From: Cuneatibacter sp. NSJ-177
GTDB lineage: Bacteria; Bacillota; Clostridia; Lachnospirales; Lachnospiraceae
DNA: 64,000 nt
NCBI RefSeq assembly: GCF_022867805.1
Contig: NZ_JALIFO010000002.1
Coordinates: 62,001 to 126,000, forward strand
Direction: 5' to 3'
Shown: in pieces, positions 35,858-45,749 of the stretch
Numbering within the stretch: the stretch's first letter is position 1
How the letters are laid out: each line of letters opens with the position of its first letter
Notes under the pieces: model-generated
Databases searched by the model: none
Told to the model about the DNA's origin: nothing
Seen by the model: the letters and a program-made list of their open reading frames with translations, nothing else
Program-made: the position numbers and the translations under genes

Positions 35858-35883
35858 AAAAATAGTAAAAGGAGGAAGATCCG

Positions 35884-36804
35884 ATGAAACAGATTCTCCA
35901 CGCAGTGCTTGTCGGCCTGGGAGCCGTCGGCATCATGTACGGAAAACAAATCGTAGACCATCTGGGGCCGGAGTCTCTGACCGTCATGGCGGATGCCGAA
36001 CGGGTTCAGCGCTATCGAACCGGAGGCATCCTGGCCAACGGAGAACCCTGTCCGTTCCGCTACCGTTCCTGGGAAGAGGCGGAGGGGCCGGCCGACGCTG
36101 TCTTTTTTGCCACGAAATATACCACGTTTGCCGATGCGGCGGACCGTGCGGCGGCCGTGATCGGCCCGGACACGATTTTGGTCTCGCTGTTAAACGGGAT
36201 TGTCAGTGAAGAGGATCTGGCCCGCCGCTATGGCGAGAAAAATCTGATCTACTGCTCGGTCCAGGGCATGGACGCCACGAGAACCGGGAATCACGTAACG
36301 TATCAAAACCTGGGCTATGCCGCCGTCGGGGAAAAGGATGGTTCGCAGAGCGAAAACTTGCTGGCCGTCCGGGATTTCCTCGCCTCCGCCGGACTGGACT
36401 GCCGGATTCCGGAGGACATCCGGCATCACCAATGGAGCAAAATGATGCTGAACACCGGCATCAACCAGGTGACCGCCGTCTATGGAACCACCTACGGCGG
36501 CGTCATGTCGGATCCAAAGCTCACCGCCCTGACCAGGGCAGCGATGAAAGAGGTGCAGGCCGTGGCCGAGCCGGAGGGCGTCCACTTGACCGATGAGGAG
36601 ATCGACGATTGGCTGAAACTGGTGGCCAGCCTGGCTCCCGACGGCACCTCCTCCATGTGCCAGGACACCAGGAGCCGCCGGAAAACCGAAGTCGGCTTGT
36701 TCGGCGGGACCGCGGTCCGTCTGGGAAGGAAACATCACATTCCGACTCCGGTGAACGACGAACTGGTGAAAAGGATCCATGAGATCGAGGCTTCGTGGGA
36801 GTAA
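35884..36804 (+). CDS. Ketopantoate reductase (PanE/ApbA) family protein
   Basis: 306 residues. Rossmann loop VGLGAVGIMYG (about 10-20), AVFFATKYT with the family lysine, LLNGI, the helical domain HHQWSKMMLNTGINQ, and SSMCQDTRSRRKTEVGLFGG with the conserved Glu. PanE reduces 2-dehydropantoate with NADPH in pantothenate synthesis. No panB or panC is nearby and the gene is transcribed alone, so it could be one of the many PanE paralogues with other substrates. ATG with AAAGGAGG. Confidence 0.85.
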   Translation: MKQILHAVLVGLGAVGIMYGKQIVDHLGPESLTVMADAERVQRYRTGGILANGEPCPFRYRSWEEAEGPADAVFFATKYTTFADAADRAAAVIGPDTILVSLLNGIVSEEDLARRYGEKNLIYCSVQGMDATRTGNHVTYQNLGYAAVGEKDGSQSENLLAVRDFLASAGLDCRIPEDIRHHQWSKMMLNTGINQVTAVYGTTYGGVMSDPKLTALTRAAMKEVQAVAEPEGVHLTDEEIDDWLKLVASLAPDGTSSMCQDTRSRRKTEVGLFGGTAVRLGRKHHIPTPVNDELVKRIHEIEASWE

Positions 36805-36835
36805 AAAGAAATATTAGCATTTATCTGTAAAAATA

Positions 36836-36874
36836 CGGGTTCCGGCCCTGGCTGACGCCAAGGGCCGGAACCCG
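36836..36874. terminator. Bidirectional terminator between PanE-like gene and glgD
   Basis: 14-bp perfect arms CGGGTTCCGGCCCT/AGGGCCGGAACCCG, followed by CTTTTC on the plus strand and TATTTTTA on the minus strand. Placed between convergent genes. Confidence 0.8.
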
Positions 36875-36924
36875 CTTTTCACTTAAAAGAACTCATTTTT
36901 GATCAACCCAAACGCCACTCCCTG

Positions 36925-38025
36925 TTAATGGGTTACAATCCGAACGGCTCCTTCCTCTCCCTTGATCTGGGTTCCCGCCATAATCTTGGTCCGGGACTCC
37001 ACGATACAGTTCTCCAGAGCCACCCCGTCCCCGATGGAAACATCGTTCAGGATGATGCAGTTCCGGATATGGCAGTTTCCGCCGACAAACACTTTTTTAA
37101 AGATCACGGAATCCTTTATTGTGCCGTTGATGATGGTTCCGCTGGCCACCAGACTGTTTTCCACAAAGGATCCCGGATTAAATTTAGCTGGCGGATTGTC
37201 GTCCACCTTGGTGTAAATCTCAGGAAAACCATAGAAGAATTCCTGGCGCACCTCCGGCTTTAGGAAGTCCATATTGCACTGGTAGAAGGCGTCCACCGTC
37301 GCAATGTTTGCCCAATACCCTTTCAGATTATAGGCGTAAATCCGCTTCGCCTTCCGCTGGCGCATCAGCACGTCCCGCACGAAATCGAACCACTCCATCT
37401 CCTCGCACTGCTCCAAAAGAGAGATCAGGAGGCGGCGGCGGATGATATAGATGCCGCAGGAAACCGTATTCAGTTCGCTGATCACCGGCTTCTCCTCAAA
37501 CCCGGTAATCCGCATGTCCTCATCCAGTTCCACAACACCGAAACGGCTGACATCCGTCCCGGCCGGGAGCTTTTTGCAGACCACGGTGATATCGGCTTCC
37601 TTCTGCATGTGGTATTCGATCACTTTGTTGTAATCCACTTTATAGACCCCGTCCCCCGGAGCAATCACCACATAGGGCTCATGGCTGTCCCGCAGGAAAT
37701 TCAGGTTCTGCGCCAGAGCATCCGCGGTTCCCCGGTACCACTCATTGTTCTGAGGAGTGATTGTCGGGTTAAAGACGAACAAACCGCCCTGTTTCCGGCC
37801 AAAATCCCACCATTTGGAGGAACTCAGGTGCTCGTTGAGGGAGCGGGAACTATACTGGGTGATGACCGCAACCTTGCCGATCTGAGAATTTGTCATGTTG
37901 CTGAGCACAAAATCAATCGCCCGGTAGCTCCCGGCCACTGGCATCGCGGCCACGGCCCGCTTGTTGCTGAGTTCCCTCATCCTGCGGCCGTTTCCGCCGG
38001 CTAAAATGATTCCTAATGCTTTCAT
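36925..38025 (-). CDS. glgD: Glucose-1-phosphate adenylyltransferase subunit GlgD
   Basis: 366 residues. Nucleotidyltransferase domain beginning [18 protein letters not shown], then a left-handed beta-helix C-terminal part with hexapeptide repeats. In Firmicutes GlgD has weak or no catalysis itself and activates GlgC as heteromeric partner for ADP-glucose synthesis (glycogen). The usual catalytic/phosphate residues of the GGxGxRL loop are altered here (GGNGRRM), as expected for GlgD. The start overlaps the glgC stop (ATGA). Confidence 0.95.
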   Translation of the reverse strand: MKALGIILAGGNGRRMRELSNKRAVAAMPVAGSYRAIDFVLSNMTNSQIGKVAVITQYSSRSLNEHLSSSKWWDFGRKQGGLFVFNPTITPQNNEWYRGTADALAQNLNFLRDSHEPYVVIAPGDGVYKVDYNKVIEYHMQKEADITVVCKKLPAGTDVSRFGVVELDEDMRITGFEEKPVISELNTVSCGIYIIRRRLLISLLEQCEEMEWFDFVRDVLMRQRKAKRIYAYNLKGYWANIATVDAFYQCNMDFLKPEVRQEFFYGFPEIYTKVDDNPPAKFNPGSFVENSLVASGTIINGTIKDSVIFKKVFVGGNCHIRNCIILNDVSIGDGVALENCIVESRTKIMAGTQIKGEEGAVRIVTH

Positions 38026-39296
38026 CCCATCTCACCTGCCTTCACAATGTATCCTCCGTCTTCCAGACGTCCGTTCGGGTAATCCTCCAGCTCCGTACAA
38101 CCGGATATGGCCGTATTCTTTCCAACCGATACTCCGGCCGGGATAGAAGAATTCTCATCTACCGTCACAAGATCGCTGCAATACACCCTGGGATCCAGCT
38201 TGCTCTCCGCATAATTCCCCTGGCCCAGGACTGCATTCTCGCCGACCGCAGTATTGTCCGCGATAATCGCTTTTTCCACTCTGGCGTTCTTGCCGATCTT
38301 TACGCCGCTCATCACAATGGAGTCTTGGATCACGGCCCCTTCCTCCACCAGCACGTTCGGCCCCAGGACCGAATGGATCACAGTCCCATAGATCGAAGAG
38401 CCCTCGCCGATGATGGAACGCTCCGCCCGTGCGCCCGAAGCCATGTAAAGAGGCGGAAGCGCGGCCTCCCTGGTATAGATTTTCCAGAACTCCTCATAGA
38501 GATTAAATTCGGGCACCAAGTCCACCAGGCCCATATTGGCCTCCCAATAGGAGCTCAATGTGCCCACGTCCTTCCAATAGCCGTTGAACTCATAGGTGTA
38601 AAGGTTATTGGTCTTTTCAAAACAGTAGGGAATGATATGCTTTCCAAAATCGCATCCCTGCACGTCTTTCAGCGAAATCAGCGCTTCTCTGAGGATTTCC
38701 CAGTTAAAAATATAGATACCCATCGAAGCCAGGTTGCTCCTGGGATTCGCAGGTTTTTCCTCAAATGCCGTGATCTTCCGGTTCTCGTCGGTCACGACGA
38801 TCCCGAACCGGCTGGCCTCCTCCCAGGGCACGGGCATCGAGGCGATGGTCGCATCGGCGCCGTTCCTCTGGTGGCATTCCAGCATTTCCTCATAATCCAT
38901 CTTATAGATATGGTCGCCGGAAAGGATCAGCACATACTCCGGATGATGCTGCTCCATGTATTCCAGGTTCTGATAGATGGCATTGGCTGTTCCGGTATAC
39001 CACTCGCTGTCCTCGCTCTTTTCATATGGCGGCAACACCGTCACTCCTCCGTCACGCTTGTCCAAATCCCAAGGAAGTCCGGTTCCAATGTGGCTGTTCA
39101 GCCGCAGAGGCTGATACTGAGTCAGGACACCCACCGTGTCCACCCCGGAATTCACACAGTTGCTCAAGGGAAAATCAATGATCCGGTACTTTCCTCCGAA
39201 CGCCACCGCCGGCTTTGCGACTTTCGCCGTCAAAACACCGAGGCGGCTTCCCTGCCCTCCCGCCAGCAGCATGGCAATCATTTTCTTTTTCATCAC
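38022..39296 (-). CDS. glgC: Glucose-1-phosphate adenylyltransferase GlgC
   Basis: 424 residues. Makes ADP-glucose from ATP and glucose-1-phosphate, the committed step of glycogen synthesis. Catalytic loop [15 protein letters not shown], substrate motifs [10 protein letters not shown] and FEEKP, plus beta-helix domain. It begins an operon with glgD; the other glycogen genes are outside the window. ATG start preceded by AGGGAGGGAAG. Confidence 0.96.
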   Translation of the reverse strand: MMKKKMIAMLLAGGQGSRLGVLTAKVAKPAVAFGGKYRIIDFPLSNCVNSGVDTVGVLTQYQPLRLNSHIGTGLPWDLDKRDGGVTVLPPYEKSEDSEWYTGTANAIYQNLEYMEQHHPEYVLILSGDHIYKMDYEEMLECHQRNGADATIASMPVPWEEASRFGIVVTDENRKITAFEEKPANPRSNLASMGIYIFNWEILREALISLKDVQGCDFGKHIIPYCFEKTNNLYTYEFNGYWKDVGTLSSYWEANMGLVDLVPEFNLYEEFWKIYTREAALPPLYMASGARAERSIIGEGSSIYGTVIHSVLGPNVLVEEGAVIQDSIVMSGVKIGKNARVEKAIIADNTAVGENAVLGQGNYAESKLDPRVYCSDLVTVDENSSIPAGVSVGKNTAISGCTELEDYPNGRLEDGGYIVKAGEMG

Positions 39297-39427
39297 AGCT
39301 TCCCTCCCTTTCTAACAAGTACATAAATCCCTCCGATTTTCTCCTCATTCCTCAAAAATGCTCATTTTTCCGGAACGAGGTTCGGTATGTACTTGAAAAT
39401 CTTTGCTAATTCTATAAATTTACAGAT

Positions 39428-39456
39428 ATTATACCACAGGATTTCCGACTTGAAAA
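39428..39456 (-). promoter_or_regulatory. Promoter of glgC-glgD
   Basis: Minus strand TTTTCA (39456-39451), 17-bp spacer, TATAAT (39433-39428). It predicts a leader of about 130 nt that includes a small inverted repeat CCGGAACGAGGTTCGG (39370-39385). Together with the divergent promoter at 39523 this accounts for the 39297-39598 gap. Confidence 0.55.
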
Positions 39457-39522
39457 GCATGTTGCTAATACATTTTTCCTATAATCGTTTTTTGATAAAT
39501 CGTGGAAATCTGCGAAATCCAG

Positions 39523-39551
39523 TTGAAGACAACCCTTAAATCTACTATAAT
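39523..39551 (+). promoter_or_regulatory. Promoter of the YhaO-YhaN-like pair
   Basis: TTGAAG (39523-39528), 17-bp spacer, TATAAT (39546-39551), about 48 bp upstream of the start. Confidence 0.65.
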
Positions 39552-39598
39552 CGGGATAGGCAACTTTTATGACAAGTTTTTTTGAAGGAGGTACTATT

Positions 39599-40651
39599 TT
39601 GCGTTTTCTGCACACCGCCGATATTCATCTGGGCGCCGTCCCCGACGCCGGAAAACCCTGGAGCAAGGAGCGGGCGGACGCCATCGGCGCCACCTTCCGC
39701 AAAATCCTGCAGGACGCCGTAGACAAAGAGGCGGATCTGCTCCTGATTGCCGGCGATCTCTTCCACCGGCAGCCCCTGAAGCGGGAATTAAAGGACATCA
39801 ACTATTTATTCTCCAAGCTGACGCACACTCAAGTCGTGCTGATTGCAGGAAACCACGACTATCTTTCCGAAACCTCCTCCTATCTCGACTATCCCTGGGC
39901 GGAAAATGTACATTTCCTGACCTCCGCATCCATGACATCCGTCTATTTGGAGGACATCAACACCGAGGTCCACGGTCTCAGCTATCACCGGCCGGAGATC
40001 CGGGAACCGCTCTATGACGGCTGCCGGGCGCCTTCGGACGGGCGTTATCACATCCTTCTGGCCCATGGAGGGGACGCGCTGCATATTCCGTTCCGCCCCA
40101 CTGCTTTTACCGGCTCCGGTTTTCGGTATGTGGCCCTTGGACATATCCACCAGCCGCAGGTTTTTGAGGAAGTGCCTGCCGCCTATCCTGGCTCACCGGA
40201 ACCCTTGGACCGCACGGACACCGGCCCCCGCGGATATATCTTCGGCGAAATCCTTCGGGATAAAACCAGGCTGGACTGGGTGCCCGCCGCCTCGGCCCAA
40301 TATGTGCCGCTGTCCATAACGACCGACCGGAATACCACGACGCCCCAGATTCTCGATATCATCCGCCCCGAACTAACAAGGCATCCCGGCGATATCTACA
40401 AGCTGCGCCTGACCGGGTTCCGGGATCCGGAAATCACATTTGACACGGAAAGTTTGAAAAATGCCGGGAGAATCGTGGAAGTCATCGACGGCACGGAACC
40501 GGAATACGATCTGGAGGCTCTTGAGAGGGACCATGCCAATGATTTGATCGGCTACTATATCCGCGCGCTGTCGTCCGGGGAAGAAGACCCTATCCGGAAA
40601 AAAGCGCTCTATTACGGGCTGCAGGCTCTGTGCAGCACCGAAAACAGATAA
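39599..40651 (+). CDS. Metallophosphoesterase/DNA repair exonuclease, SbcD/Mre11-like (YhaO type)
   Basis: 350 residues. Mre11 nuclease motifs in order: TADIHLG, AGDLFHR, GNHDY, LAHGGD, and GHIHQ. GDLFHR has His in place of the usual Asp of GDxxD but otherwise the metal centre looks complete. The start is TTG at 39599 with GAAGGAGG upstream; an ATG at 39569 would place ten unconserved residues before the first strand. It is followed 10 bp later by a Rad50-like ATPase, as in the YhaO-YhaN pair of Bacillus, so it probably processes DNA ends or hairpins with it. Confidence 0.88.
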   Translation: MRFLHTADIHLGAVPDAGKPWSKERADAIGATFRKILQDAVDKEADLLLIAGDLFHRQPLKRELKDINYLFSKLTHTQVVLIAGNHDYLSETSSYLDYPWAENVHFLTSASMTSVYLEDINTEVHGLSYHRPEIREPLYDGCRAPSDGRYHILLAHGGDALHIPFRPTAFTGSGFRYVALGHIHQPQVFEEVPAAYPGSPEPLDRTDTGPRGYIFGEILRDKTRLDWVPAASAQYVPLSITTDRNTTTPQILDIIRPELTRHPGDIYKLRLTGFRDPEITFDTESLKNAGRIVEVIDGTEPEYDLEALERDHANDLIGYYIRALSSGEEDPIRKKALYYGLQALCSTENR

Positions 40652-40661
40652 GGAGTTTTCT

Positions 40662-42512
40662 TTGAAGATTCGTCGCATTCACATCAATCATTTTGGAAAA
40701 CTGGAAAATCAGACCATCTCCTTCTCACAGGGAATCCATGTGATTTCCGGGGAAAATGAGAGCGGTAAAAGCACCCTGCACGCCTTTTTGCAGGCCATGC
40801 TCTTCGGGATCGAGCGAAGCCGCGGCAGAGGGGCGCGGACCGACGCTTACAGCCGCTATCTGCCCTGGAACGGCAGCAATACCTATGGCGGCGTCATGGA
40901 ACTGGAAAAGGACGGCGTCTGCTATTCCATCCACCGGAATTTTGAGAAGAACGTCCAGCCTTGTACCCTGGTCGATGAAACCCACGCCAAAGAACTGACC
41001 CCGTCCGGCGCCAACTTCAGCGAACTGTTCTCCGGCCTGACTCCCGCGCTTTACGCCAACACCCTGTCCGTCGGTCAACTGCGCGCGGCCACCGGCCCGG
41101 AGCTTGCCGACGAGTTACGAAATCACATTGTAAACCTGCGCTCTGCCGGGTCTTCCTCCGTGGATATCTCCCAGGCGCTGCTTTCCCTCAAAAAAGAGAA
41201 GAAGAAACAAGAAAGCGCCTTTTCGCGGGAGGCAGACCATGAGAATGTGGAACTTGGGAAGCGAATTCACATTCTGGAAGAAGAGCTGAAAACCATGCCG
41301 GCCGGCAAGGAAATCCCTTCCCTGGAGCATAAAAAAGATACGCTGGACCGGGAAATCCTGCGTTTGGGAGCCCATCACCAGCAGTTGACCAATATCATCT
41401 CCCGTGGGGAAGAAAGCCTGAAAAATCACCAGATCGCCCAGGAAGCAGACGTGGAAGAAACCCTGGAGCAGGTGAGAGAGCTGGAAGAAGACCGGCAAAA
41501 ATTCCTTTCCCATTACCGGAAGCCTCTGACCGGGGCGCTTCGCCCTCTGGCAGCGGCACTGGGACTCATCCTGGCGGCGGGAGCTCTGGCCGGACTCTGG
41601 TTTTCCTGTACCTTGGTCCTGTCCCGCCACTATCTGCCCGCCATCGGGGTCTTCCTCGGCAGCATTGTCAGCGGCACGCTGGCCGTCCGGCTGGGCCGGA
41701 GGCGGGAGGCATCCTCGGATTACCGGGAAAACTGCCGCATGATGAGAGAAATCTATGAATACCACTTCGGGGAAAACCCGGATGTTCCGGATGAGGAGCT
41801 GGCTTCTCTGCTGGAAGAGAGGCTGAACCACTGCCGGAATCTCTATCAAACCATTGCTCAAAGCCACCAGACTCTGCGCCAGGACATGGACGCTCTGCTG
41901 AAAGCCCAGCAAAAGCAGCCGGCCATCCTGGCCCAGCTGGAACAGGCCCGCCGGCAGCAATGGCTGATGGAGCAAAAAGAAGAAGCGCTCCGCTCCCTGC
42001 AAAACCATCGGGATGCAATCCAGGAAGCAGTCCAGATGAACCGCCGGGTGGAAGAAGAAATCGCCGCGATCACGCTGGCCATGGAAACCATGCAGGAACT
42101 CTCCTCCACGGTATTCGATTCCTTCGGCTTTTTCCTGGAAGAAAAGGCTTCGGAGTTGGTGAAAGGACTGACTGACGGCGCATATGCAGGGCTTGCCATC
42201 GACGAGGATCTCAGTTTGTCCCTGATCCAGGACGGCAAGAGAATTCCTCTGTACCAGGCGAGCACCGGCACTATCGAACAGGTCTATCTGGCGTTTCGGC
42301 TGGCCTGCGTCGAATTCTTGTGGCCGGATGAACAGATGCCGCTTTTCCTGGACGACAGCTTTGCCTACTACGACAGCGAACGGCTTTCCGCCACGCTTCG
42401 GTGGCTTTCAGAGAATTACAGTGGGCAAATCTTCCTCTTCACCTGTCATCAGAGGGAGGAAGAAATCTTGTCCGCCGCAAAAATCCCGTACCACAGAATC
42501 CCCTTATCTTAA
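40662..42512 (+). CDS. SMC/Rad50-like AAA ATPase with membrane hairpin (YhaN type)
   Basis: 616 residues. Walker A SGENESGKST (about 29-38), long charged coiled-coil regions (about 170-285 and 350-490), ABC-like signature STGTIEQVYLAFRLA (about 533) and Walker B LFLDDSFAYYD (about 558-568). Between the coils lie two hydrophobic stretches (about 288-335: LAAALGLILAAGALAGLWF and IGVFLGSIVSGTLAV), the YhaN-type double membrane pass. The zinc-hook CxxC of Rad50 is missing. The start is a TTG with AAGGAG. The product likely ties the partner nuclease to the membrane. Confidence 0.85.
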   Translation: MKIRRIHINHFGKLENQTISFSQGIHVISGENESGKSTLHAFLQAMLFGIERSRGRGARTDAYSRYLPWNGSNTYGGVMELEKDGVCYSIHRNFEKNVQPCTLVDETHAKELTPSGANFSELFSGLTPALYANTLSVGQLRAATGPELADELRNHIVNLRSAGSSSVDISQALLSLKKEKKKQESAFSREADHENVELGKRIHILEEELKTMPAGKEIPSLEHKKDTLDREILRLGAHHQQLTNIISRGEESLKNHQIAQEADVEETLEQVRELEEDRQKFLSHYRKPLTGALRPLAAALGLILAAGALAGLWFSCTLVLSRHYLPAIGVFLGSIVSGTLAVRLGRRREASSDYRENCRMMREIYEYHFGENPDVPDEELASLLEERLNHCRNLYQTIAQSHQTLRQDMDALLKAQQKQPAILAQLEQARRQQWLMEQKEEALRSLQNHRDAIQEAVQMNRRVEEEIAAITLAMETMQELSSTVFDSFGFFLEEKASELVKGLTDGAYAGLAIDEDLSLSLIQDGKRIPLYQASTGTIEQVYLAFRLACVEFLWPDEQMPLFLDDSFAYYDSERLSATLRWLSENYSGQIFLFTCHQREEEILSAAKIPYHRIPLS

Positions 42513-42521
42513 AAGTGCACG

Positions 42522-42556
42522 AAAAAACGGAGTCGTTTCTCACGGCTCCGTTTTTT
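42522..42556. terminator. Terminator after the YhaN-like gene
   Basis: Stem AAAAAACGGAG.CG / CG.CTCCGTTTTTT with a 7-nt loop and T-tracts on both strands; serves the plus-strand operon and perhaps the GH18 gene from the other side. Confidence 0.85.
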
Positions 42557-42657
42557 ACTGTAGACAAAGCCCGTCGCAGCAGGGCTTTTAATCAATTTTT
42601 GACCGCTGATTCCACCGCAGGGCTGTCCGGTGGCAGAAAAAATTCGGGAACAGTCAA

Positions 42658-44331
42658 TCAGGACTGCAGCGCATTCGAGATCAGATCCCATACGCTGTCA
42701 GACTCCATGCCGAGTTTCCAGCCGGCTAATCCGGCCAGGTCAAAGGACTTTACAGCCTCCAGCTTTGCCTTGATCGACTCCTCGTCCTCCAGCCAAATCT
42801 GGTACGTAGTTCCATCCTGATCCATCTCCGCGTAGTTCTGGCCCAATTCCTCCTGCCAGATTACCGTGTACTCCGGACTGTCGGCCAGCGCCTTTGCTTC
42901 GTCCATGCTCTTCACTTCCGAAGTCAGCTCCGCTCCCTCGGTCTTCCAAAGCCGGGTATAGAAAGGAAAAGCCGTCACCACTTTCTCCGCAGGCACTTCC
43001 TTCAATGTGTCTTCCACTCCCTGCCGCACGAAATCCACCGAAGCGGTGGAACCGGCCTCGGATCCATTGTAATGCTCGTCGTAAGCCATGATGATGACAT
43101 AGTCGGCCACCACGCCCTGCTCGGCCCGGTGATAGTGCTCCGTCCAGGCCGAGGGCACATAGTTATCCACGGACAGGATCAATCCCCGTTTCCGGCAGGC
43201 GACGGAAAGTTCGCGGATAAACTGGATATATCCCTCTCCGGCCGAGGAAGGAAGTTTCTCCAAATCCACGTTGATACCGTCGAGATCGTACTCTTCCGCA
43301 TACTGGATCAGGCCGTTGATCAGATTGGTCCGGTGGGAAGTGACGTTCAAAAGCTTTTCCGCGTCGACTCCCTCAATGTTGATATTCTCCACCAGCGCCC
43401 AGATCTGGATCCCCTTATCGTGGGCCTTCTGCACATAGTCATGGTTTGCCCTGGACTCCAGGTTCCCCTCCTCGTCTTTGATGGAAAACCAGGTGGGTGC
43501 CAGTACATTCAGCCCTTTCGCATCGGCCAGCAGAGAATCCAGAGAATTCACACCGGATTCCTCAAACACCTGATGCCAAACCAGGAAAACTTTCTGATCC
43601 AGCGTGGTCCGTGTGTATTCCGGCTGAACCGAAGGACCTTCGTCCGTTTCCGTGCGGACATCCTTCAAGTCTTCCTTCGAAATATAACCGACATATCCGT
43701 CTTTCGTGTAGACCTTGTCCCAGTCCTCGCCCTGCTCCATCACGAGAAGACCGCTTCCCGGCTCCACGTCTGTGAGAATCGGACTCTTCACATCGGCTTC
43801 CGTGCGGACCTGGGCCGTCTCGGCCACATCCGCTCTCGTGCTTTCGCCCCACTGAGTTCGCAGAAATACCCGGTTAGGGTTGGAAAAAGAATCCACCTGA
43901 ATATTTGTATACTGGGCAACATAATCTAAGGATACATAGATGGTATCCTCCCGATTCAGGAAAACCGGCCCGCCTTCAAATATCGTATCCGAAGCAGCCG
44001 TAGCCACCTCGGAGGCGGTCGTCACGACCAGCAGTTTTTCCGTACTGTCCCAATAAAACCGGCTGTTCAATTCCTTTTGTACAATGGAAAGGTCCAGATA
44101 GGCGCGCTTGGCTTCCCAGACCGCGCGGGTTTCCGATAGAACCCCGTTCGATATGACAACAGCCGACCCTTCGGACACCGGATATATTTTACCAAGGTCG
44201 GCCCGCTCCGCTGAGGGCGTGTTCATATGAATCAATTCATAGATGATACCTACAACCAAAACGATGAGGATCAGGGCGGCGACTACCAATACGGGAAGGT
44301 TCTTATTGCGTTTCGCGTTCGTCGAGCTCAT
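42658..44331 (-). CDS. Membrane-anchored glycoside hydrolase family 18 protein with SH3-like domain
   Basis: 557 residues. A short cytoplasmic stretch and one membrane segment (about 14-34), a copper-amine-oxidase-N-like stalk region (about 50-165), an SH3b-like domain (about 170-225: VRTEADVKSPILTDVEPGSG, VYTKDGYVGYISKEDL), then a GH18 barrel with the active-site motif DGINVDLEKL (DxxDxDxE). Such proteins cleave or bind peptidoglycan or chitin-like chains at the cell surface; similar ones act on spore cortex. ATG at 44331 with AAGGAGG; a longer frame lacks one. Confidence 0.87.
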   Translation of the reverse strand: MSSTNAKRNKNLPVLVVAALILIVLVVGIIYELIHMNTPSAERADLGKIYPVSEGSAVVISNGVLSETRAVWEAKRAYLDLSIVQKELNSRFYWDSTEKLLVVTTASEVATAASDTIFEGGPVFLNREDTIYVSLDYVAQYTNIQVDSFSNPNRVFLRTQWGESTRADVAETAQVRTEADVKSPILTDVEPGSGLLVMEQGEDWDKVYTKDGYVGYISKEDLKDVRTETDEGPSVQPEYTRTTLDQKVFLVWHQVFEESGVNSLDSLLADAKGLNVLAPTWFSIKDEEGNLESRANHDYVQKAHDKGIQIWALVENINIEGVDAEKLLNVTSHRTNLINGLIQYAEEYDLDGINVDLEKLPSSAGEGYIQFIRELSVACRKRGLILSVDNYVPSAWTEHYHRAEQGVVADYVIIMAYDEHYNGSEAGSTASVDFVRQGVEDTLKEVPAEKVVTAFPFYTRLWKTEGAELTSEVKSMDEAKALADSPEYTVIWQEELGQNYAEMDQDGTTYQIWLEDEESIKAKLEAVKSFDLAGLAGWKLGMESDSVWDLISNALQS

Positions 44332-44443
44332 GAAATACCTCCTTAACCTCCGACGATTATAACATAACATATGGTAATTTTCAAACGCTCTTCAGGAATC
44401 GCGGAAATTTCTTTTCGGCAGAAGATTCTCCGGCGCATCCGTT

Positions 44444-44677
44444 TCAGATATCGCTCGTTATTTTGTCAAACCGTATTTCTATCAGTTTGCCCCGTTCGTC
44501 CTGAATATAATCTCTCATGTAGGCTCCGGCCTCCCTGAACACACACAAATCGGCAATGTCCTCCGCGGACTTCGCCTTTCCCTCCACGGTCAGGGAGATT
44601 CCTGCCTTTTGATAAGCGAGAAGCGTTTTAAGTAAGATCTGATATTCTTCGTGATATATTAGAGATGATTGCTTCAT
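44444..44677 (-). CDS. Small hypothetical protein
   Basis: 77 residues, no recognised family. The protein starts MKQSSLIYHEEYQILLKTLL and ends EIRFDKITSDI; it is charged, probably alpha-helical first and beta toward the end, with no signal or membrane segment. The start is set at the ATG at 44677, whose ribosome site (AAGGG) is weak; a longer frame extends to 44761. It is divergent from mecA and follows nothing closely, so context gives little help. Confidence 0.5.
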   Translation of the reverse strand: MKQSSLIYHEEYQILLKTLLAYQKAGISLTVEGKAKSAEDIADLCVFREAGAYMRDYIQDERGKLIEIRFDKITSDI

Positions 44678-44921
44678 ACGTAACCCTTGCTCTCGTATTT
44701 TGAGATGAACAAAGACCTTCCCGCATTGGCCCCGGCAAACGCGTTTCATCTCGGAATACATTCTACAAAATTAGACCGTTTTCGTCACGCAATCAGCCGG
44801 TACGAATCGTATCAATTATTGCATAGCGACGACAAAGTACGTTTTTTGTTCTTATCCCCTCTTTTCAAACTTTTTCGGGTATGCAGCTATAAAATTTTAA
44901 CCTTTTTCACATAATATTTCC

Positions 44922-44951
44922 TTTACATTCATAAAGTATTTGGGGTATACT
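44922..44951 (+). promoter_or_regulatory. Promoter of mecA
   Basis: TTTACA (44922-44927), 18-bp spacer, TATACT (44946-44951), 35 bp before the mecA start. Confidence 0.65.
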
Positions 44952-44985
44952 AATGAAAAGACAGAGTTAGATGGGATGTGAGATC

Positions 44986-45687
44986 ATGAAAATAGAACGT
45001 ATCAGTGAAAATCAAATCCGCTGTACTTTAAATCGGAACGATTTGTCCGCCCGTCAGCTGACTCTTCGTGAGCTTGCCTATGGGACAGACAAGGCCCGTG
45101 TGCTGTTTCGGGAGATGATTCAGCGCGCCACGGCAGAAGTAGGTTTCGATGCGGAAGATATCCCGTTGATGATAGAGGCAATTCCTCTCTCCAGCGATGG
45201 GATTATGTTAATCATAACAAAAATTGATGACCCGGAGGAGCTGGACACCCGCTTCGCCAAGTTTACGCCGTCCGACCAGGAGGAGTTCAGCATTCCGGAT
45301 GAGGAGGAAGATTTGGATTTGTCATTCCCTTCCGGAGTCGGCGATATGCTCGACGCCCTGAACCGCTATGTGGAGAATCAGCAGCCGGAGACGTCCGTGC
45401 GGACCCGCTGCTTCCGTTTTTCCAAACTGGACAATGTCATCGAATCCGCCCATGCCCTGCGGGGTCTGGAAATCGGAGCCAATACGCTATATAAGGCGGG
45501 TGACGGGATGTTTTATCTGACCGTCAGTAGCGCCGGCCAGTCGCCGGAGGATTTTACCCGGCTCTGTAACCGGATGCTGGAGTACGGTTCCCCGCTCCGC
45601 ACGGTGAATGGAATCGAGCTCTACTACGAAGAGCACTACGACGCCTTGATCAAAGACAATGCGTTGGAGCTGCTGGCAAATGTGTAA
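44986..45687 (+). CDS. mecA: Adaptor protein MecA
   Basis: 233 residues. N-terminal substrate-binding domain starting MKIERISENQIRCTLNRNDL, an acidic linker around residues 95-120 (FSIPDEEEDLDLSF), and the C-terminal ClpC-binding domain (TRCFRFSKLDNVIESAHAL ... YYEEHYDALIKDNALELL). MecA delivers proteins to ClpCP for degradation, for example ComK in Bacillus. The ATG at 44986 is used rather than an in-frame ATG at 44971, because the family starts MKIERI; the ribosome site is weak for both. Confidence 0.93.
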   Translation: MKIERISENQIRCTLNRNDLSARQLTLRELAYGTDKARVLFREMIQRATAEVGFDAEDIPLMIEAIPLSSDGIMLIITKIDDPEELDTRFAKFTPSDQEEFSIPDEEEDLDLSFPSGVGDMLDALNRYVENQQPETSVRTRCFRFSKLDNVIESAHALRGLEIGANTLYKAGDGMFYLTVSSAGQSPEDFTRLCNRMLEYGSPLRTVNGIELYYEEHYDALIKDNALELLANV

Positions 45688-45717
45688 AAGATAATGAAAA
45701 CCAAATCTGTGAGACAA

Positions 45718-45749
45718 AGTTTGAGCCGCTCTTTGGAGCGGCTCAAACT
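45718..45749. terminator. Bidirectional terminator between mecA and ABC-2 permease
   Basis: Perfect 14-bp arms AGTTTGAGCCGCTC/GAGCGGCTCAAACT with a TTTG loop; the right arm overlaps the stop codon of the permease gene on the other strand. Confidence 0.8.
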
